Positions 14,378 through 23,900 of a DNA stretch of 24,475 nucleotides are shown here, one piece after another. The stretch comes from an uncultured Oscillospiraceae bacterium. GTDB taxonomy: Bacteria; Bacillota; Clostridia; Oscillospirales; Oscillospiraceae. The position numbers and the translations under genes are program-made. The number at the start of each line of letters is the position of its first letter. Within the stretch, counting starts at the first letter, position 1. Where the stretch lies: the NCBI GenBank assembly GCA_910579725.1, contig CAJTUD010000041.1:1-24475 (forward strand). The letters are read 5' to 3'. Below the pieces are notes generated by a model. That model was not told the DNA's origin. It saw only the letters and a list, made by a program, of their open reading frames with translations, and made no database searches.

Positions 14378-15376
14378 ATGGCTCTGTTTGAAAGCTACGA
14401 GAGAAGAATTGAGAAGATCAACGGCGTCCTCGCTCAGTACGGCATCAAAAGTGTCGAGGAGTGCCGGGAGATCTGCCAGGCCAAGGGCTTCGACCCCTAT
14501 GAGATCGTCAAGGGCATCCAGCCCATCTGCTTTGAGAATGCCTGCTGGGCCTACGTGGTGGGCGCAGCCATCGCGCTGAAGAAGAACATCACTACCGCCG
14601 CCGAGGCCGCTACCGCCATTGGCGAAGGCCTCCAGGCCTTCTGCATCGACGGCTCTGTGGCCGACGACCGGAAGGTGGGTATCGGCCACGGCAACCTGGG
14701 CGCCATGCTGCTCAGCGACGAGTCAAAGTGCTTCGCCTTCCTGGCGGGCCACGAGTCCTTCGCCGCCGCCGAGGGCGCCATCGGTATTGTCAAGAACGCC
14801 AACAAGGCCCGGAAGGAGCCTCTGCGGGTTATCCTCAACGGTCTGGGCAAGGACGCCGCCCAGATCATCAGCCGCATCAATGGCTTCACCTATGTGCAGA
14901 CCCAGTTTGATTATGGCACCGGCAAGGTGAACGTGGTCAAGGAGATCCGCTACAGCGAGGGTGAGCGGGCCAATGTCCGCTGCTACGGCGCAGACGATGT
15001 CCGCGAGGGCGTGGCCATCATGCACCTGGAGGGCGTGGATGTGTCTATCACCGGCAACTCCACCAACCCCACCCGGTTCCAGCACCCCGTGGCCGGCACC
15101 TACAAGAAGGAGTGCGTGGAGCAGGGCAAGAAGTACTTCTCTGTGGCCTCCGGCGGCGGCACAGGCCGTACCCTGCACCCCGACAACATGGCCGCTGGCC
15201 CCGCTTCCTATGGTATGACCGACACCATGGGCCGAATGCACTCCGACGCCCAGTTCGCCGGTTCCAGCTCCGTCCCCGCCCATGTGGAGATGATGGGCTT
15301 TTTGGGTATGGGCAACAATCCCATGGTGGGCGCCACCGTGGCTGTGGCTGTAGCGGTTGCCGAAAGCCTGAAGTAA
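14378..15376 (+). CDS. GGGtGRT family protein of unknown function
   Basis: 332 residues with the name-giving motif ASGGGTGRTLHPDN (motif at 259-265). Other likely conserved blocks are IQPICFENACWAYVVGAAIA (about 48-67), VGIGHGNLGAMLL (100-112), LAGHESFAAAEGA (122-134) and the C-terminal GFLGMGNNPMVGATVAVAVA. Eight cysteines occur (29, 33, 51, 56, 89, 118, 202, 246); C29-x3-C33 and C51-x4-C56 could bind metal, which is inference. There is no signal peptide or membrane helix. The family (Pfam-type name GGGtGRT) has no established function. Close coupling to a NifU-like scaffold suggests it accepts, stores or uses an Fe-S cluster. Strong codon bias implies abundance. GGGAGGAGG precedes ATG 14378. 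Confidence 0.92.
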   Translation: MALFESYERRIEKINGVLAQYGIKSVEECREICQAKGFDPYEIVKGIQPICFENACWAYVVGAAIALKKNITTAAEAATAIGEGLQAFCIDGSVADDRKVGIGHGNLGAMLLSDESKCFAFLAGHESFAAAEGAIGIVKNANKARKEPLRVILNGLGKDAAQIISRINGFTYVQTQFDYGTGKVNVVKEIRYSEGERANVRCYGADDVREGVAIMHLEGVDVSITGNSTNPTRFQHPVAGTYKKECVEQGKKYFSVASGGGTGRTLHPDNMAAGPASYGMTDTMGRMHSDAQFAGSSSVPAHVEMMGFLGMGNNPMVGATVAVAVAVAESLK

Positions 15377-15428
15377 GCGGGAGCAGGCTGGTTTTATACC
15401 GGAAACGTTAGAAAGCCCCGAAAACATC

Positions 15429-15472
15429 AAAACAGGAATCACATCATGGCCATGATGTGATTCCTGTTTTTT
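15429..15472 (+). terminator. 42-nt perfect palindrome with T-run, operon terminator
   Basis: Positions 15429-15470 form a perfect palindrome centred between 15449 and 15450 and end in six T (15467-15472). Four A start the other side, so it can work in both directions. It is unusually AT-rich and long for a terminator in this genome. Confidence 0.9.
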
Positions 15473-15619
15473 GCTGGCAGGTGGTACAGAAGCTGTACTG
15501 TAGTCTCATTGATATCGCCGACACACTTTTGTCATTTCGCCCAGTCTGGTAAAATTTTTGACCGATTCAGATGAAAGCACAGACCACTCTGCAATCCATT
15601 GTCAATATGGCGGAGGTTC

Positions 15620-17104
15620 TCAATACCTCCCTCCAATCAAGCGGCGCAGCCACAGGCAGTCATCCCTGCCTATGATCCCACAGAGATACCACAGTCCTGC
15701 CAGGAGCAGCAAATAGCATCCGCCCGCCAAAATTCCCCCATCCAGCAGGACCGCCATACCACTGGCTGCCGCTGTACAGATAGCTGCCAGTGCTGGTTTC
15801 CCGATAGCCAGCCGGATACCAGACACCCGAGTCAGCCGCCGCAGACTCAGCGCAAAATTGATGAGATGGGTTATGGCAAAGCTGACAGCATAACCGCTCA
15901 ATCCCAGTTTGGGCAACAGATACCATAAAAATACAACATCCAGAAAGGACGTCAGCGTATTGTACCGCGCATTGGCATTTTGCTGCCCCAGCCCCTTGCA
16001 CATTGCATCCACCAGTGCGTCCATATAGAGCATAGGGACAAAGACCGCATAGAGCCGCAGAAAGCTTCCCACCTGCCGCTCCTGATACAGCATCTCACCC
16101 AAGGTTTCCGCCAACGCAAACAACAGCCCGCCTGCGCACAATCCAAAAAGCATTGCCGCCCGCAGCCCCTGCTTTGCCAGATACTGCACCCGGCTTTTAC
16201 TGCCGCGGGCCGCGCATCGGGAGAACTCCGGCACCAGCAGTTCCGCTAATGAGAACAGAATCGCCGCGGGAAACATCAATACAGGAAATACCATTCCACG
16301 GATCATGCCGTAATCCGCCATTGCGTTCACGGTTCCGGCAAAAAGCGCCAGCTGCCGGGGAATAATCAAATCCTCAATGGTATTCAACCCAGACCGCAGC
16401 GTATCGGCCAGAGCCAGCGGCAGGGATACCTGCAAAATGCGGCCATAAGGCGGCCGCGCTCCGACCTTCCGTCCCGCCTTTGGCCGCAGTACAGTCAGCA
16501 TCCAAAAGCCCAGTACATCCGCCGCACAGCTGCCCGCCGCCACAGCAACAGCGGACCGGCCGGAGTCTGCACCCGCCCACCAGGAAAGGAGTGCAAGCGT
16601 AACCGCTACGAAACAGCACTGCTCCAAAAAGGCCACTGCCACGGTGCTGACAATCCGTTTGACGGCGTTAAAATAACCGGTCATGACGCCATGGAGGCAT
16701 CTGACCGGCAGGAACAGCGCAAAGATGCGAAGCGCGGCAATCGCAGCCCGGTCTCCGATCCAGACTTCGCACAGCCAGGGCGCGGCATGCCAAAGGACAA
16801 TTGCCGCCGCGCTGCCGGACAGCAGGCCATACCGGCAGCATCCGGAAAGAACGCCGGAGAGATTGCCCCCTTTTCCCCTTCCCAGCTCCCCGGCGGAGAG
16901 ATACGTCGCACAGGTGCGGATACCTGCCGAGCCTATGGTAAAGGACAGGGCGGCAACGGAGAGAACCAGCTGTAAAAGACCGATCCCGGCCGCGCCGATA
17001 CGGCTGGACAGATAGACCTGAAAGCTCATCTCTGCCAGACGCAGGAGGAAGTTTGCCCCGGTCAGGAGTATCATGTCATAGAAGATCTTGTTGCCCTTTT
17101 TCAT
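15620..17104 (-). CDS. SpoVB-like polysaccharide/lipid flippase (MOP superfamily)
   Basis: 494 residues with about 14 hydrophobic helices. It belongs to the oligosaccharide flippase branch of the MOP superfamily, as shown by GANFLLRLAEMSFQVYLSSRIGAAGIG at the N-terminus, GYFNAVKR, GMVFPVLMFPAAIL, LAELLVPEFSR and KGLGQQNANARYN. SpoVB in B. subtilis serves spore cortex synthesis, and SpoVB-like genes are common in Clostridia; other members move lipid-linked sugars for wall or capsule. Start ATG 17104 has GGGGGTG 7 nt upstream; ATG 17122 has no ribosome site. A loose sigma-E-like -10 (CATATAAA, 17129-17122) lies just upstream. No sugar-transfer genes are adjacent, so the substrate is open. Confidence 0.85.
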   Translation of the reverse strand: MKKGNKIFYDMILLTGANFLLRLAEMSFQVYLSSRIGAAGIGLLQLVLSVAALSFTIGSAGIRTCATYLSAGELGRGKGGNLSGVLSGCCRYGLLSGSAAAIVLWHAAPWLCEVWIGDRAAIAALRIFALFLPVRCLHGVMTGYFNAVKRIVSTVAVAFLEQCCFVAVTLALLSWWAGADSGRSAVAVAAGSCAADVLGFWMLTVLRPKAGRKVGARPPYGRILQVSLPLALADTLRSGLNTIEDLIIPRQLALFAGTVNAMADYGMIRGMVFPVLMFPAAILFSLAELLVPEFSRCAARGSKSRVQYLAKQGLRAAMLFGLCAGGLLFALAETLGEMLYQERQVGSFLRLYAVFVPMLYMDALVDAMCKGLGQQNANARYNTLTSFLDVVFLWYLLPKLGLSGYAVSFAITHLINFALSLRRLTRVSGIRLAIGKPALAAICTAAASGMAVLLDGGILAGGCYLLLLAGLWYLCGIIGRDDCLWLRRLIGGRY

Positions 17105-17404
17105 TTTCACACCCCCATACATTTATATGGGGATGGACGGTCAAAATAACAAAAACCGCTTCTCGGCACAAAGATATCGTCAGCACATTTCCGTCCGGCC
17201 CGGCCAGGTTCAGCAGGCCGGATGCGGAAACGCCGCCCAGAAAGCACACATTTTCCGCTCCGGCCTTGACGGCACAGGTACTGACACAATCTTCTGCAAT
17301 AGTAAAAAGAAGTTTTACTATTGCTCTGTATCGGACCGGGAAAAACCCCACCATCGGCGGCAGGGATCGCGTCAGAATCTTCTAAACCATAAATAGCCAA
17401 AGAG
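17105..17404. other. intergenic stretch with a possible gene remnant
   Basis: A minus frame (17354-17076) contains AGAENVCFLGGVSASGLLNL, which loosely recalls the GGVAAS/N segment of TsaD-like (M22) proteins, preceded by a helix-like stretch. It has no upstream domain, no ribosome site at its ATG, and runs into the flippase start. If real it is a decayed fragment. A 12-bp perfect hairpin lies inside it (17296-17324). Confidence 0.25.
17296..17324. repeat. perfect 12-bp inverted repeat, AT-rich
   Basis: GCAATAGTAAAA (17296-17307) and TTTTACTATTGC (17313-17324) flank a 5-nt loop. There is no T-run beyond the stem. It could be an operator or a leader hairpin upstream of the flippase gene. Confidence 0.6.
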
Positions 17405-17434
17405 CGAGCGGGACGGCAAAAGCCATCCCGCTCG
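17405..17434 (-). terminator. probable terminator of the M23 peptidase gene
   Basis: Arms 17434-17422 and 17417-17405 pair over 13 positions with one G-U on the minus strand and a 4-nt AT loop. The trailing U-run is weak (CTCTTT). It begins 16 nt after the stop codon. Confidence 0.6.
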
Positions 17435-17449
17435 TTTCAGAAAAAATCA

Positions 17450-19081
17450 TCAAGGGAGATAATTCATCGGGTTCTGCCGCTCTCCGTTGTAACGGACCTC
17501 GAAGTGGCAGTGATTGCCGGTGCTCCGACCTGTGGAACCCATCTCCGCAATATGCTGCCCCTTGTAGACCTTGTCGCCCACACTGACCAGAATCTTGCTG
17601 TTGTGGCCGTAATAGGTGACGTAGCCGTTTCCGTGGTCGATCTGGACCAGATAACCGAAGCTTCCCATCCAGCCGGCATGGATGACAGTTCCGCCGTCCG
17701 CCGCCACAATGTCCGTACCATAGGAGTTGGCAATATCCACGCCGCCATGGAAAGACTTGCCGCCAAAGATGTTGCGGTAGCCGTACCGGGAGGTGATGCT
17801 GCCGCTGGTAGGCCAGCGGAAGGAACCGGTGGGCGCCCAGCTGGGACGCTCCTTGGTGCCTCGGGCCTGAATCTCCGTAACAGGCTCCTGGAAAATATCC
17901 TGGGAAATGATCTCCCGCTCAATTTCCGTTACACCCTCATAGGAGACTTTCGCCACAGTGTTGGACTTGCCGTAAGCGCCTTTGGAGATGATCTTCGTGT
18001 CGCCCTCCCACATGGTATTGTCGTCCTGGTACTCGATCTCGTAGGGGATATCCTCCTCGTAGTACTCCATCTGGGTGGCCCGGACGGTCAAATAGGGAAC
18101 GGCGTTGCTGATGAGCAGCTCGTCGCCGATCTGCAGCTTGTCAATGTCATAGCCGGGGTTCAGGGCCAGCAGTTCCTTACTGGTCATATTGTGGTCCTCA
18201 GCAATCACGGACCAGCAGTCACCCTGTTCCACAGTGTAGGTCACTTCGCCGTCCTTTTCGCTGTTGATGAGCAGTGCCACATCCGCCAGATTGGTGAACT
18301 CTTCCACCGGCAGATCGCACTCCCGGATCTCCACACCCTCTACGAAGTCGATGGAGATGGTGTTCTCATTCCGGAATCCGGCGGACACCTGATCAAGCAG
18401 CTCTTCCATCGCGCCTTTGGTCTGGGTTGCACCCAAAAACTCTCCGTTGACATACAGCGCGTACCCGTGAGCCACCACCCGAAGGGAATCGCTGAGCGCT
18501 TCCTCCAGATCGGATTCCTCCACCAGCGCACTGCGGAAGGTCAGCCCGGTGGAATAGGAAACCTTGTCCGGCTCCAAGGTGTAGCTGCTACCCAGTACCT
18601 GAGAAATGGAGCTTTCCACCTGCCGGACAGCGGCCTGCGCCTCCTCCTCGCTGGCTACGGCACCCAGCGCCTGTCCCTCAAAGGAGAGTGTGGTGGCGGT
18701 GGTGTAAAGCACCTGAAAAGCAGTATAAAACACCAGAACCAGACCGGCGGTCAGGAACACCGCCGTCTGAATCAGCCGGTGCTTCGGCGTCCTCTCCCGG
18801 GCGCGGGCTGACAGCTTGGAGAAAAAGGAGCGGAAGCGGTACGCAAGCCCCCCTCCCTTCTGCCGCAGCAGCGGCATGCTGCCCCGCAGCAGAAGCTGCA
18901 GCTGACGGTAAGGGCTGCTGGACTCCGGAAAGCGGCGGTGTGCGCGGTAGTCCAGAATACGCCGGGGCCGTCCCGGCGGAGAAGAGGAGGCCGCAGAAGC
19001 GGCCCTGACCGGCGCTGCTCTTCTGGCGGTCCGGTCCGTTTTGTTTTTCTCAGCCTTGTTTTTGTTTTCCTTCTGGAACAT
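17450..19081 (-). CDS. membrane-anchored LysM/G5/M23 peptidoglycan endopeptidase
   Basis: 543 residues. A long basic cytoplasmic tail (1-100, rich in R, K, P and S) precedes one transmembrane helix (about 103-123). Outside the cell follow a mixed region (130-275), a LysM domain (281-325, YTVEQGDCWSVIAEDHNMT then LNPGYDIDKLQIGDELLI), a G5-like domain (about 330-408) and a C-terminal M23/LytM domain. The zinc site is complete: H445-x3-D449 in FHGGVDIA and H524-x-H526 in NHCHFEV. M23 enzymes cut peptide cross-links in the wall; LysM and G5 bind it. Such proteins act in growth, division or, in spore formers, engulfment (compare SpoIIQ, which is smaller). ATG 19081 has GGAGG 7 nt upstream. Four WalR-like hexamers lie in the leader. 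Confidence 0.93.
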   Translation of the reverse strand: MFQKENKNKAEKNKTDRTARRAAPVRAASAASSSPPGRPRRILDYRAHRRFPESSSPYRQLQLLLRGSMPLLRQKGGGLAYRFRSFFSKLSARARERTPKHRLIQTAVFLTAGLVLVFYTAFQVLYTTATTLSFEGQALGAVASEEEAQAAVRQVESSISQVLGSSYTLEPDKVSYSTGLTFRSALVEESDLEEALSDSLRVVAHGYALYVNGEFLGATQTKGAMEELLDQVSAGFRNENTISIDFVEGVEIRECDLPVEEFTNLADVALLINSEKDGEVTYTVEQGDCWSVIAEDHNMTSKELLALNPGYDIDKLQIGDELLISNAVPYLTVRATQMEYYEEDIPYEIEYQDDNTMWEGDTKIISKGAYGKSNTVAKVSYEGVTEIEREIISQDIFQEPVTEIQARGTKERPSWAPTGSFRWPTSGSITSRYGYRNIFGGKSFHGGVDIANSYGTDIVAADGGTVIHAGWMGSFGYLVQIDHGNGYVTYYGHNSKILVSVGDKVYKGQHIAEMGSTGRSTGNHCHFEVRYNGERQNPMNYLP

Positions 19082-19099
19082 ACAGAATCCTCCGACAGA

Positions 19100-19135
19100 G
19101 TTACAAAGCAGTACAAAGGGTTACAAATAGTAACA
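19100..19135 (-). promoter_or_regulatory. four tandem WalR/PhoP-like hexamers at 10-nt spacing
   Basis: On the minus strand TGTTAC (19135-19130), TGTAAC (19125-19120), TGTACT (19115-19110) and TGTAAC (19105-19100) repeat at exactly 10 nt. Three of four fit TGTWAH, the WalR half-site, although the known WalR box has 11-nt spacing. They cover about +1 to +35 of the M23 transcript, a place that favours repression. Confidence 0.5.
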
Positions 19136-19140
19136 ATGGT

Positions 19141-19169
19141 ATTTTACCCTATTTTCTCCACTTCGTCAA
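19141..19169 (-). promoter_or_regulatory. sigma-A promoter of the M23 peptidase gene
   Basis: TTGACG (19169-19164), a 17-nt spacer and TAAAAT (19146-19141). The -35 box contains the pyrG stop codon, and no terminator separates pyrG from this gene, so read-through from pyrG is possible. Confidence 0.7.
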
Positions 19170-20809
19170 GCCCCAGATTCCTGTCGTTTTTCCGCTGTCT
19201 CCAGTGCTTGGTAAGAAATCTTTTTCACCGCGCCGACAAACTCACGGAACAGCGGATGCGCCCGGTTCGGCCGACTTTTGAGCTCCGGATGGAACTGCAC
19301 CCCCACAAACCAGGGGTGGTCCTCCAGCTCCACGATTTCCACCAGCCGCCCGTCGGGGGACAGTCCGGAAAAGGACATCCCCGCTCCGGCCAGCTTCTCC
19401 CGGTAGTCGTTGTTGAATTCATAGCGGTGCCGGTGCCGCTCCTCCACCCGGTCCGTCCCATAGGCGGCCGCCGCCAGACTGCCTGCCGTCAGAACGCAGG
19501 GATAGCTGCCCAGCCGCATGGTGCCGCCTTTCTCCGTCACACCGGCCTGATCCGGCATCAGTCCGATAACCGGCCAGGGGGTACAGGGGGCCAGCTCGCT
19601 GGAGTGGGCTCCCGCCAGCCCCGCGCCGTTCCGGGCCAGCTCCACCACCGCCATCTGCATCCCAAGGCAAATGCCCAGGAAAGGGATCTTATTCTCCCGG
19701 GCATACCGGACAGCGGAAATCTTGCCCTCCACCCCCCGGCTGCCGAAGCCCCCGGGTACCAGAATCCCGGCGCATCCAGCCAGCATGCCGGCGGCGTTTT
19801 CATCCGTCACCGCCTCACTGTCCACCCAGCGGACATTCACTTTCACGCCGTTTTCGATTCCTCCATGGGTCAGAGCCTCCGCCACAGACAGATACGCGTC
19901 GTGAAGGGCCACGTACTTGCCCACCAGCGCGATTTCCACCTCGCCGCCGGGATGCCTGGCCTTATGAACCATAGTGGCCCACTCGGTAAGGTCCGGCATG
20001 TGACAGATGAGTCCCAGCCGCCGCACCACCACGTCCGCCAGCCCCTCCCGCTCCAACATCAGCGGCACCTCGTAGAGCAGATCCGCCGTCAGGTTGGGAA
20101 TGGCGTGTTCCACCGGGATATTGCAGAACAGGGAGATTTTCTCCAGGATGTCTTTTGGAACCGGCTTGTCGGAGCGGCACATAATGACGTCCGGCTGGAT
20201 GCCCAAGCTCAACAGCTCTTTGGCGGAATGCTGCGTGGGTTTGGATTTCAGCTCTCCAGTGCCAGGGATGGAGACGATGAGGGAGACGTGGATAAACATC
20301 ACGTTGTGCCGGCCCCGCTCTGCGGCCACCTGACGGATGGATTCCAGAAAGGGCTGGCTCTCGATGTCCCCCACCGTACCTCCGATCTCCACGATGGCAA
20401 CGTCAGCGTCCGGAGTGTCCAGCTGGTAGATGCGGCGCTTGATTTCTCCGGTAATATGGGGGATGATCTGTACCGTACCGCCCAGGTAGTCCCCCCGGCG
20501 CTCCCGGTTGAGCACGTCCCAATATACCTTTCCGGAGGAGACAGAGGAATTCACATCCAGATTTTCGTCGATAAACCTCTCATAATGCCCCAGGTCCAGA
20601 TCCGTTTCCGCCCCGTCGTCCGTGACGAACACCTCCCCATGCTGATAGGGGTTCATGGTGCCGGGGTCCACATTGAGATACGGGTCCAGCTTCTGCACCT
20701 TCACCCGCAGTCCCCGCTGCTTGAGCAGACGGCCCAGAGACGCGGCGGTGATCCCTTTGCCCAGACCGGACACCACGCCGCCGGTGACAAAGATATATTT
20801 GACGGACAC
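19166..20809 (-). CDS. pyrG: CTP synthase (glutamine hydrolysing)
   Basis: 547 residues. It converts UTP to CTP with ATP and glutamine-derived ammonia. The N-terminal synthase domain starts KYIFVTGGVVSGLGKGITAAS with its nucleotide-binding loop, then QKLDPYLNVDPGTMNP, VEIGGTVGDIES and KSKPTQHS. The C-terminal glutamine amidotransferase domain has the nucleophile loop FLGICLGMQ and the HPE of the catalytic triad (GVQFHPELKSRP). The start is GTG 20809, set by GGGAGGG about 8 nt upstream and by family alignment (MSVKYIFVTGG). The leader starts after CTTGA-like sequence rather than the G-run used for CTP-sensing reiterative transcription in B. subtilis pyrG, so that control is not evident here. 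Confidence 0.98.
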   Translation of the reverse strand: MSVKYIFVTGGVVSGLGKGITAASLGRLLKQRGLRVKVQKLDPYLNVDPGTMNPYQHGEVFVTDDGAETDLDLGHYERFIDENLDVNSSVSSGKVYWDVLNRERRGDYLGGTVQIIPHITGEIKRRIYQLDTPDADVAIVEIGGTVGDIESQPFLESIRQVAAERGRHNVMFIHVSLIVSIPGTGELKSKPTQHSAKELLSLGIQPDVIMCRSDKPVPKDILEKISLFCNIPVEHAIPNLTADLLYEVPLMLEREGLADVVVRRLGLICHMPDLTEWATMVHKARHPGGEVEIALVGKYVALHDAYLSVAEALTHGGIENGVKVNVRWVDSEAVTDENAAGMLAGCAGILVPGGFGSRGVEGKISAVRYARENKIPFLGICLGMQMAVVELARNGAGLAGAHSSELAPCTPWPVIGLMPDQAGVTEKGGTMRLGSYPCVLTAGSLAAAAYGTDRVEERHRHRYEFNNDYREKLAGAGMSFSGLSPDGRLVEIVELEDHPWFVGVQFHPELKSRPNRAHPLFREFVGAVKKISYQALETAEKRQESGA

Positions 20810-20863
20810 AGATAATCCCTCCCATGCTTCGCAGCAGTGCCGCGAAATAAAAATCAAGGTCTT

Positions 20864-20892
20864 ATCATAGTCCCATTGCGGTGAAATGTCAA
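20864..20892 (-). promoter_or_regulatory. sigma-A promoter of pyrG
   Basis: TTGACA (20892-20887), a 17-nt spacer and TATGAT (20869-20864) on the minus strand. The leader to GTG 20809 is about 50 nt. Confidence 0.8.
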
Positions 20893-20985
20893 GGCGGCTT
20901 CGGCAGAATTCAGTGGATCAAATATGAAAAGAACCGCTCCATTCCGCCTCCCGGGCATCGCTTTTTCAGCCGCCAAACACCCTCT

Positions 20986-23900
20986 CTACATTTCCACCGC
21001 CTGTCCCAGGCGGAAAAAGTAAAGTGCCTTCCGTACCACCGGCAGCTCAAGAATTTTTTCCAGTGCGGCGCTGTACGTCTCCAGTTGGGAACGATAGCCT
21101 TCAGCCTTATCCATCAGCGTCTCTTCCGTTACATAGTCTGTCTTGAAATCAATTATGGTAACACGTCCATTCTTCACAGCAAACAGATCCGCCACGCCTT
21201 GGAGCAGAATCTCCTCGCCGTCCTCCAGTCCGGCAAAATAATCCGATCCAGGGATCAGCAGGCTGAACCGGTATTCCCTCTCCACCCGGTCCGCCTGCCG
21301 CAGCTCCGCAGCCAGGGGCGAGGCCAGGAAACGCCGGACAGCCTCCCGGTCCACCGCCTCCGCCTGCTCCTCCGTCAGCAGCCGACGGGCGGTCAGCGAC
21401 GTCACGACCTCCTCCACATCCGTATCCTCCTCCAGCGGCAGATACTGCATCACCAGATGCATAGCCGTTCCCCGCTCCGCGCCGGTAAGGGGCCTGTGCC
21501 CCGACAGAAATCGGGGCGCCGCAAAGTCCCGCCGGACATATGGCTGGACTGTCTCCTCTGCGATCTCCTTGTCCTTTTCCCTCCCTTTGAGCTGGGTGGC
21601 GGTAAGTTTGGTGGGAACAGAGCAGGCCGCCTGATGGGGATATCGAAAATCCAGCGCCTCCCGCAGCACCGGCAGCGCCGCTCCTCCGGAGGGCCCGCCG
21701 GAAGATACCTCCTCCGTCCGCTCCGGCGCTTCGCTGTATTGGGACCGTTGGTGGAGCTCCACCAGCCAGGGCTCGTCCTCCGCCGGAGCCCAGATGCCTT
21801 CCTCCATGCCTGCCAGAGCTCTGAGCGCCGCAGCCTCCCGCCTTTGCAGCAGCGGCAGCAGAATCCACTCCGCCATAGATCGGGCCCCATCCGCCGTTTC
21901 CGGCGGAACAGGCAGCGCCGACAGCGCTGTCAGCTCCTTCAGCCTGCGGGAGGCGGCGGCCATGGAAGCCGTCAGAATCAGCTTCTCCTTGGCCCGGGTC
22001 ATGCCTACGTACAGCACCCGCATTTCCTCCGACCTGGACTCCCGGCTCAGTATGCCGGACACCGCTTCCCGGGCAATGGTGGGATAGCGGATGTGGCGGT
22101 CCAAATCGATGCAGAGCGGTCCCAGTCCCAATTGGGGATGGACCAGCACCGGTTTCTGTAAATCCATCTGGTTGAACCGCTTGCCCAGATCCGCCAGAAT
22201 AACAACAGGAAACTCCAATCCTTTGGACTTGTGGATGCTCATGATCTGTACGCCTCCCGCAGGGGAACCGGAGGCCGTCACCGGCTGCTCCCCGTTTTCC
22301 AGCAGGCGGCGGAGATGGGACACAAAGGCGAACAAACCCTTGTAGCCTGCGCTCTCAAAGTTCCGGGCGTGCTCGTACAGCGCGATCAGATTCTCCCGCC
22401 GCCGCACGCCTCCCGCCATGGCCCCGAAAACACCCAGCACGTTCATCTGGTTGTAAATCCGCCAGATCAGGCGGTGTACGCTCATATCACGGGACAGCCC
22501 GCGCAGCTCCTCCAGCTGCGCCAGAATGGCGGCGCAGTCCTCGTCTTCGGAGGAGGCAAGCGCCTCATAAAAATCACCGTCGGGGTGGAGTCCACGGATT
22601 GTGGCCAGCCGGTCCGGAGAAAAGCCCGCCAGGGGCGAGCGCAGTACGGCAATCAGAGGCACGTCCTGCCGGGGATTGTCCAGAATCTCCAGCAGGGAGC
22701 ACACCACCGCCACCTCCATAGAGGAGAAGAAATCCTCGTTTTCCTGTGCGGCGCAGGGAATCCCCCGCTCCTCCAGCGCTCTGGCGTAGCGCTTCAGCCG
22801 CGGTCCGGGAGAGCGCATGAGAATCACGATGTCCTCCGGGCGGCAGGGCCGGAGCGCTTCCGCATCCTCGCCGGCGACGGGATATCCCTCCGCGAGCAGG
22901 GCGGCAATCCGTTCCGCCACGAACCGGGCCTCCAGCAGCGGACCGGGAACCGTCTCCTCCGCCCCGTCCTCCAGCGGCGGGACCAGCAGGTGAAACTCCG
23001 CCTGACAGTCCTCTCTTGGCGGCAGGTAATCCGCGCCGAAGTACAACCGCTCCGCCGGACCATAGTCCACGTCCCCCATCTCCCGGCTCATCAGGTTGGA
23101 GAAGATAAAGTTGGCCGCATCCAGCACCGGTGCGCGGGAACGGAAATTCTGGCTGAGCAGAATGCGCCGGGGTTCCCCCTGAACCGCCTCCGGCGCGTCG
23201 GGATAAATCCGGTACTGCTCCAGGAATATAGTAGGGTCTGCCAGACGGAAACGGTAAATGGACTGCTTCACATCCCCCACGGTGAACAGCGTCCGCCCGC
23301 CGTGGGACAGCGCGTCAAACACGCAGTTCTGCACCTGGTTGGTGTCCTGATACTCGTCCACCATCACCTCCCGGTAGCGTCCGGCCACCACCTCCGCCAG
23401 GGGCGTGGGGCAGCCGTCCTCTCCCAGAAGCAGGCGCACCGCGTAATGCTCCTGGTCCGAGAAGTCCGTCACGTTCCGCCGCAGCTTTTCTTTCTGATAG
23501 GCCGCTGAAAAATCCGCGCACAGCGTCAGCAGCGCCTCCATGGCAGGGGATGACCGGGCAAGATCCATCCCTGTCTCCACACCCGACCCGTCCAAAATGG
23601 CACAAAACCCCGCCGTCTCCTTTTTGCAGCGGTCCCAGAGGGCCTTGGCTTTCTCCTTCACCTCGGGGATCTCGCACTTTTTGGCGGCGGAGAGCCGGGG
23701 AAAAACGGGAATCCTTTCCGCCGCCCGGTCCCAGCCCTGTGCCGCCGCCTCCGCCAAAGCCAGCAGCTGCGCTGCCGCCGCAGCAAATCCCGGCGCATAC
23801 GCCTTTTCCACCACGGCGTCAGCGCGCAGCTCCTCTCTGGCTCCGTCCAGCAGCCGCGCCCAGTGCCGCGCCTTGCGCTCCACGCGGGACAGCAGCGCAC

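Noticed and set aside
17450..19081. SpoIIQ identity for the M23 protein
   Set aside because: It is about twice the usual SpoIIQ length, carries LysM and G5 domains, and has no sporulation promoter, so a general wall endopeptidase is the safer call.
20881..23508. long plus frames antisense to addA
   Set aside because: They are rich in R, P, H and Q as expected of GC-rich antisense frames. AddA motifs on the minus strand are unbroken.
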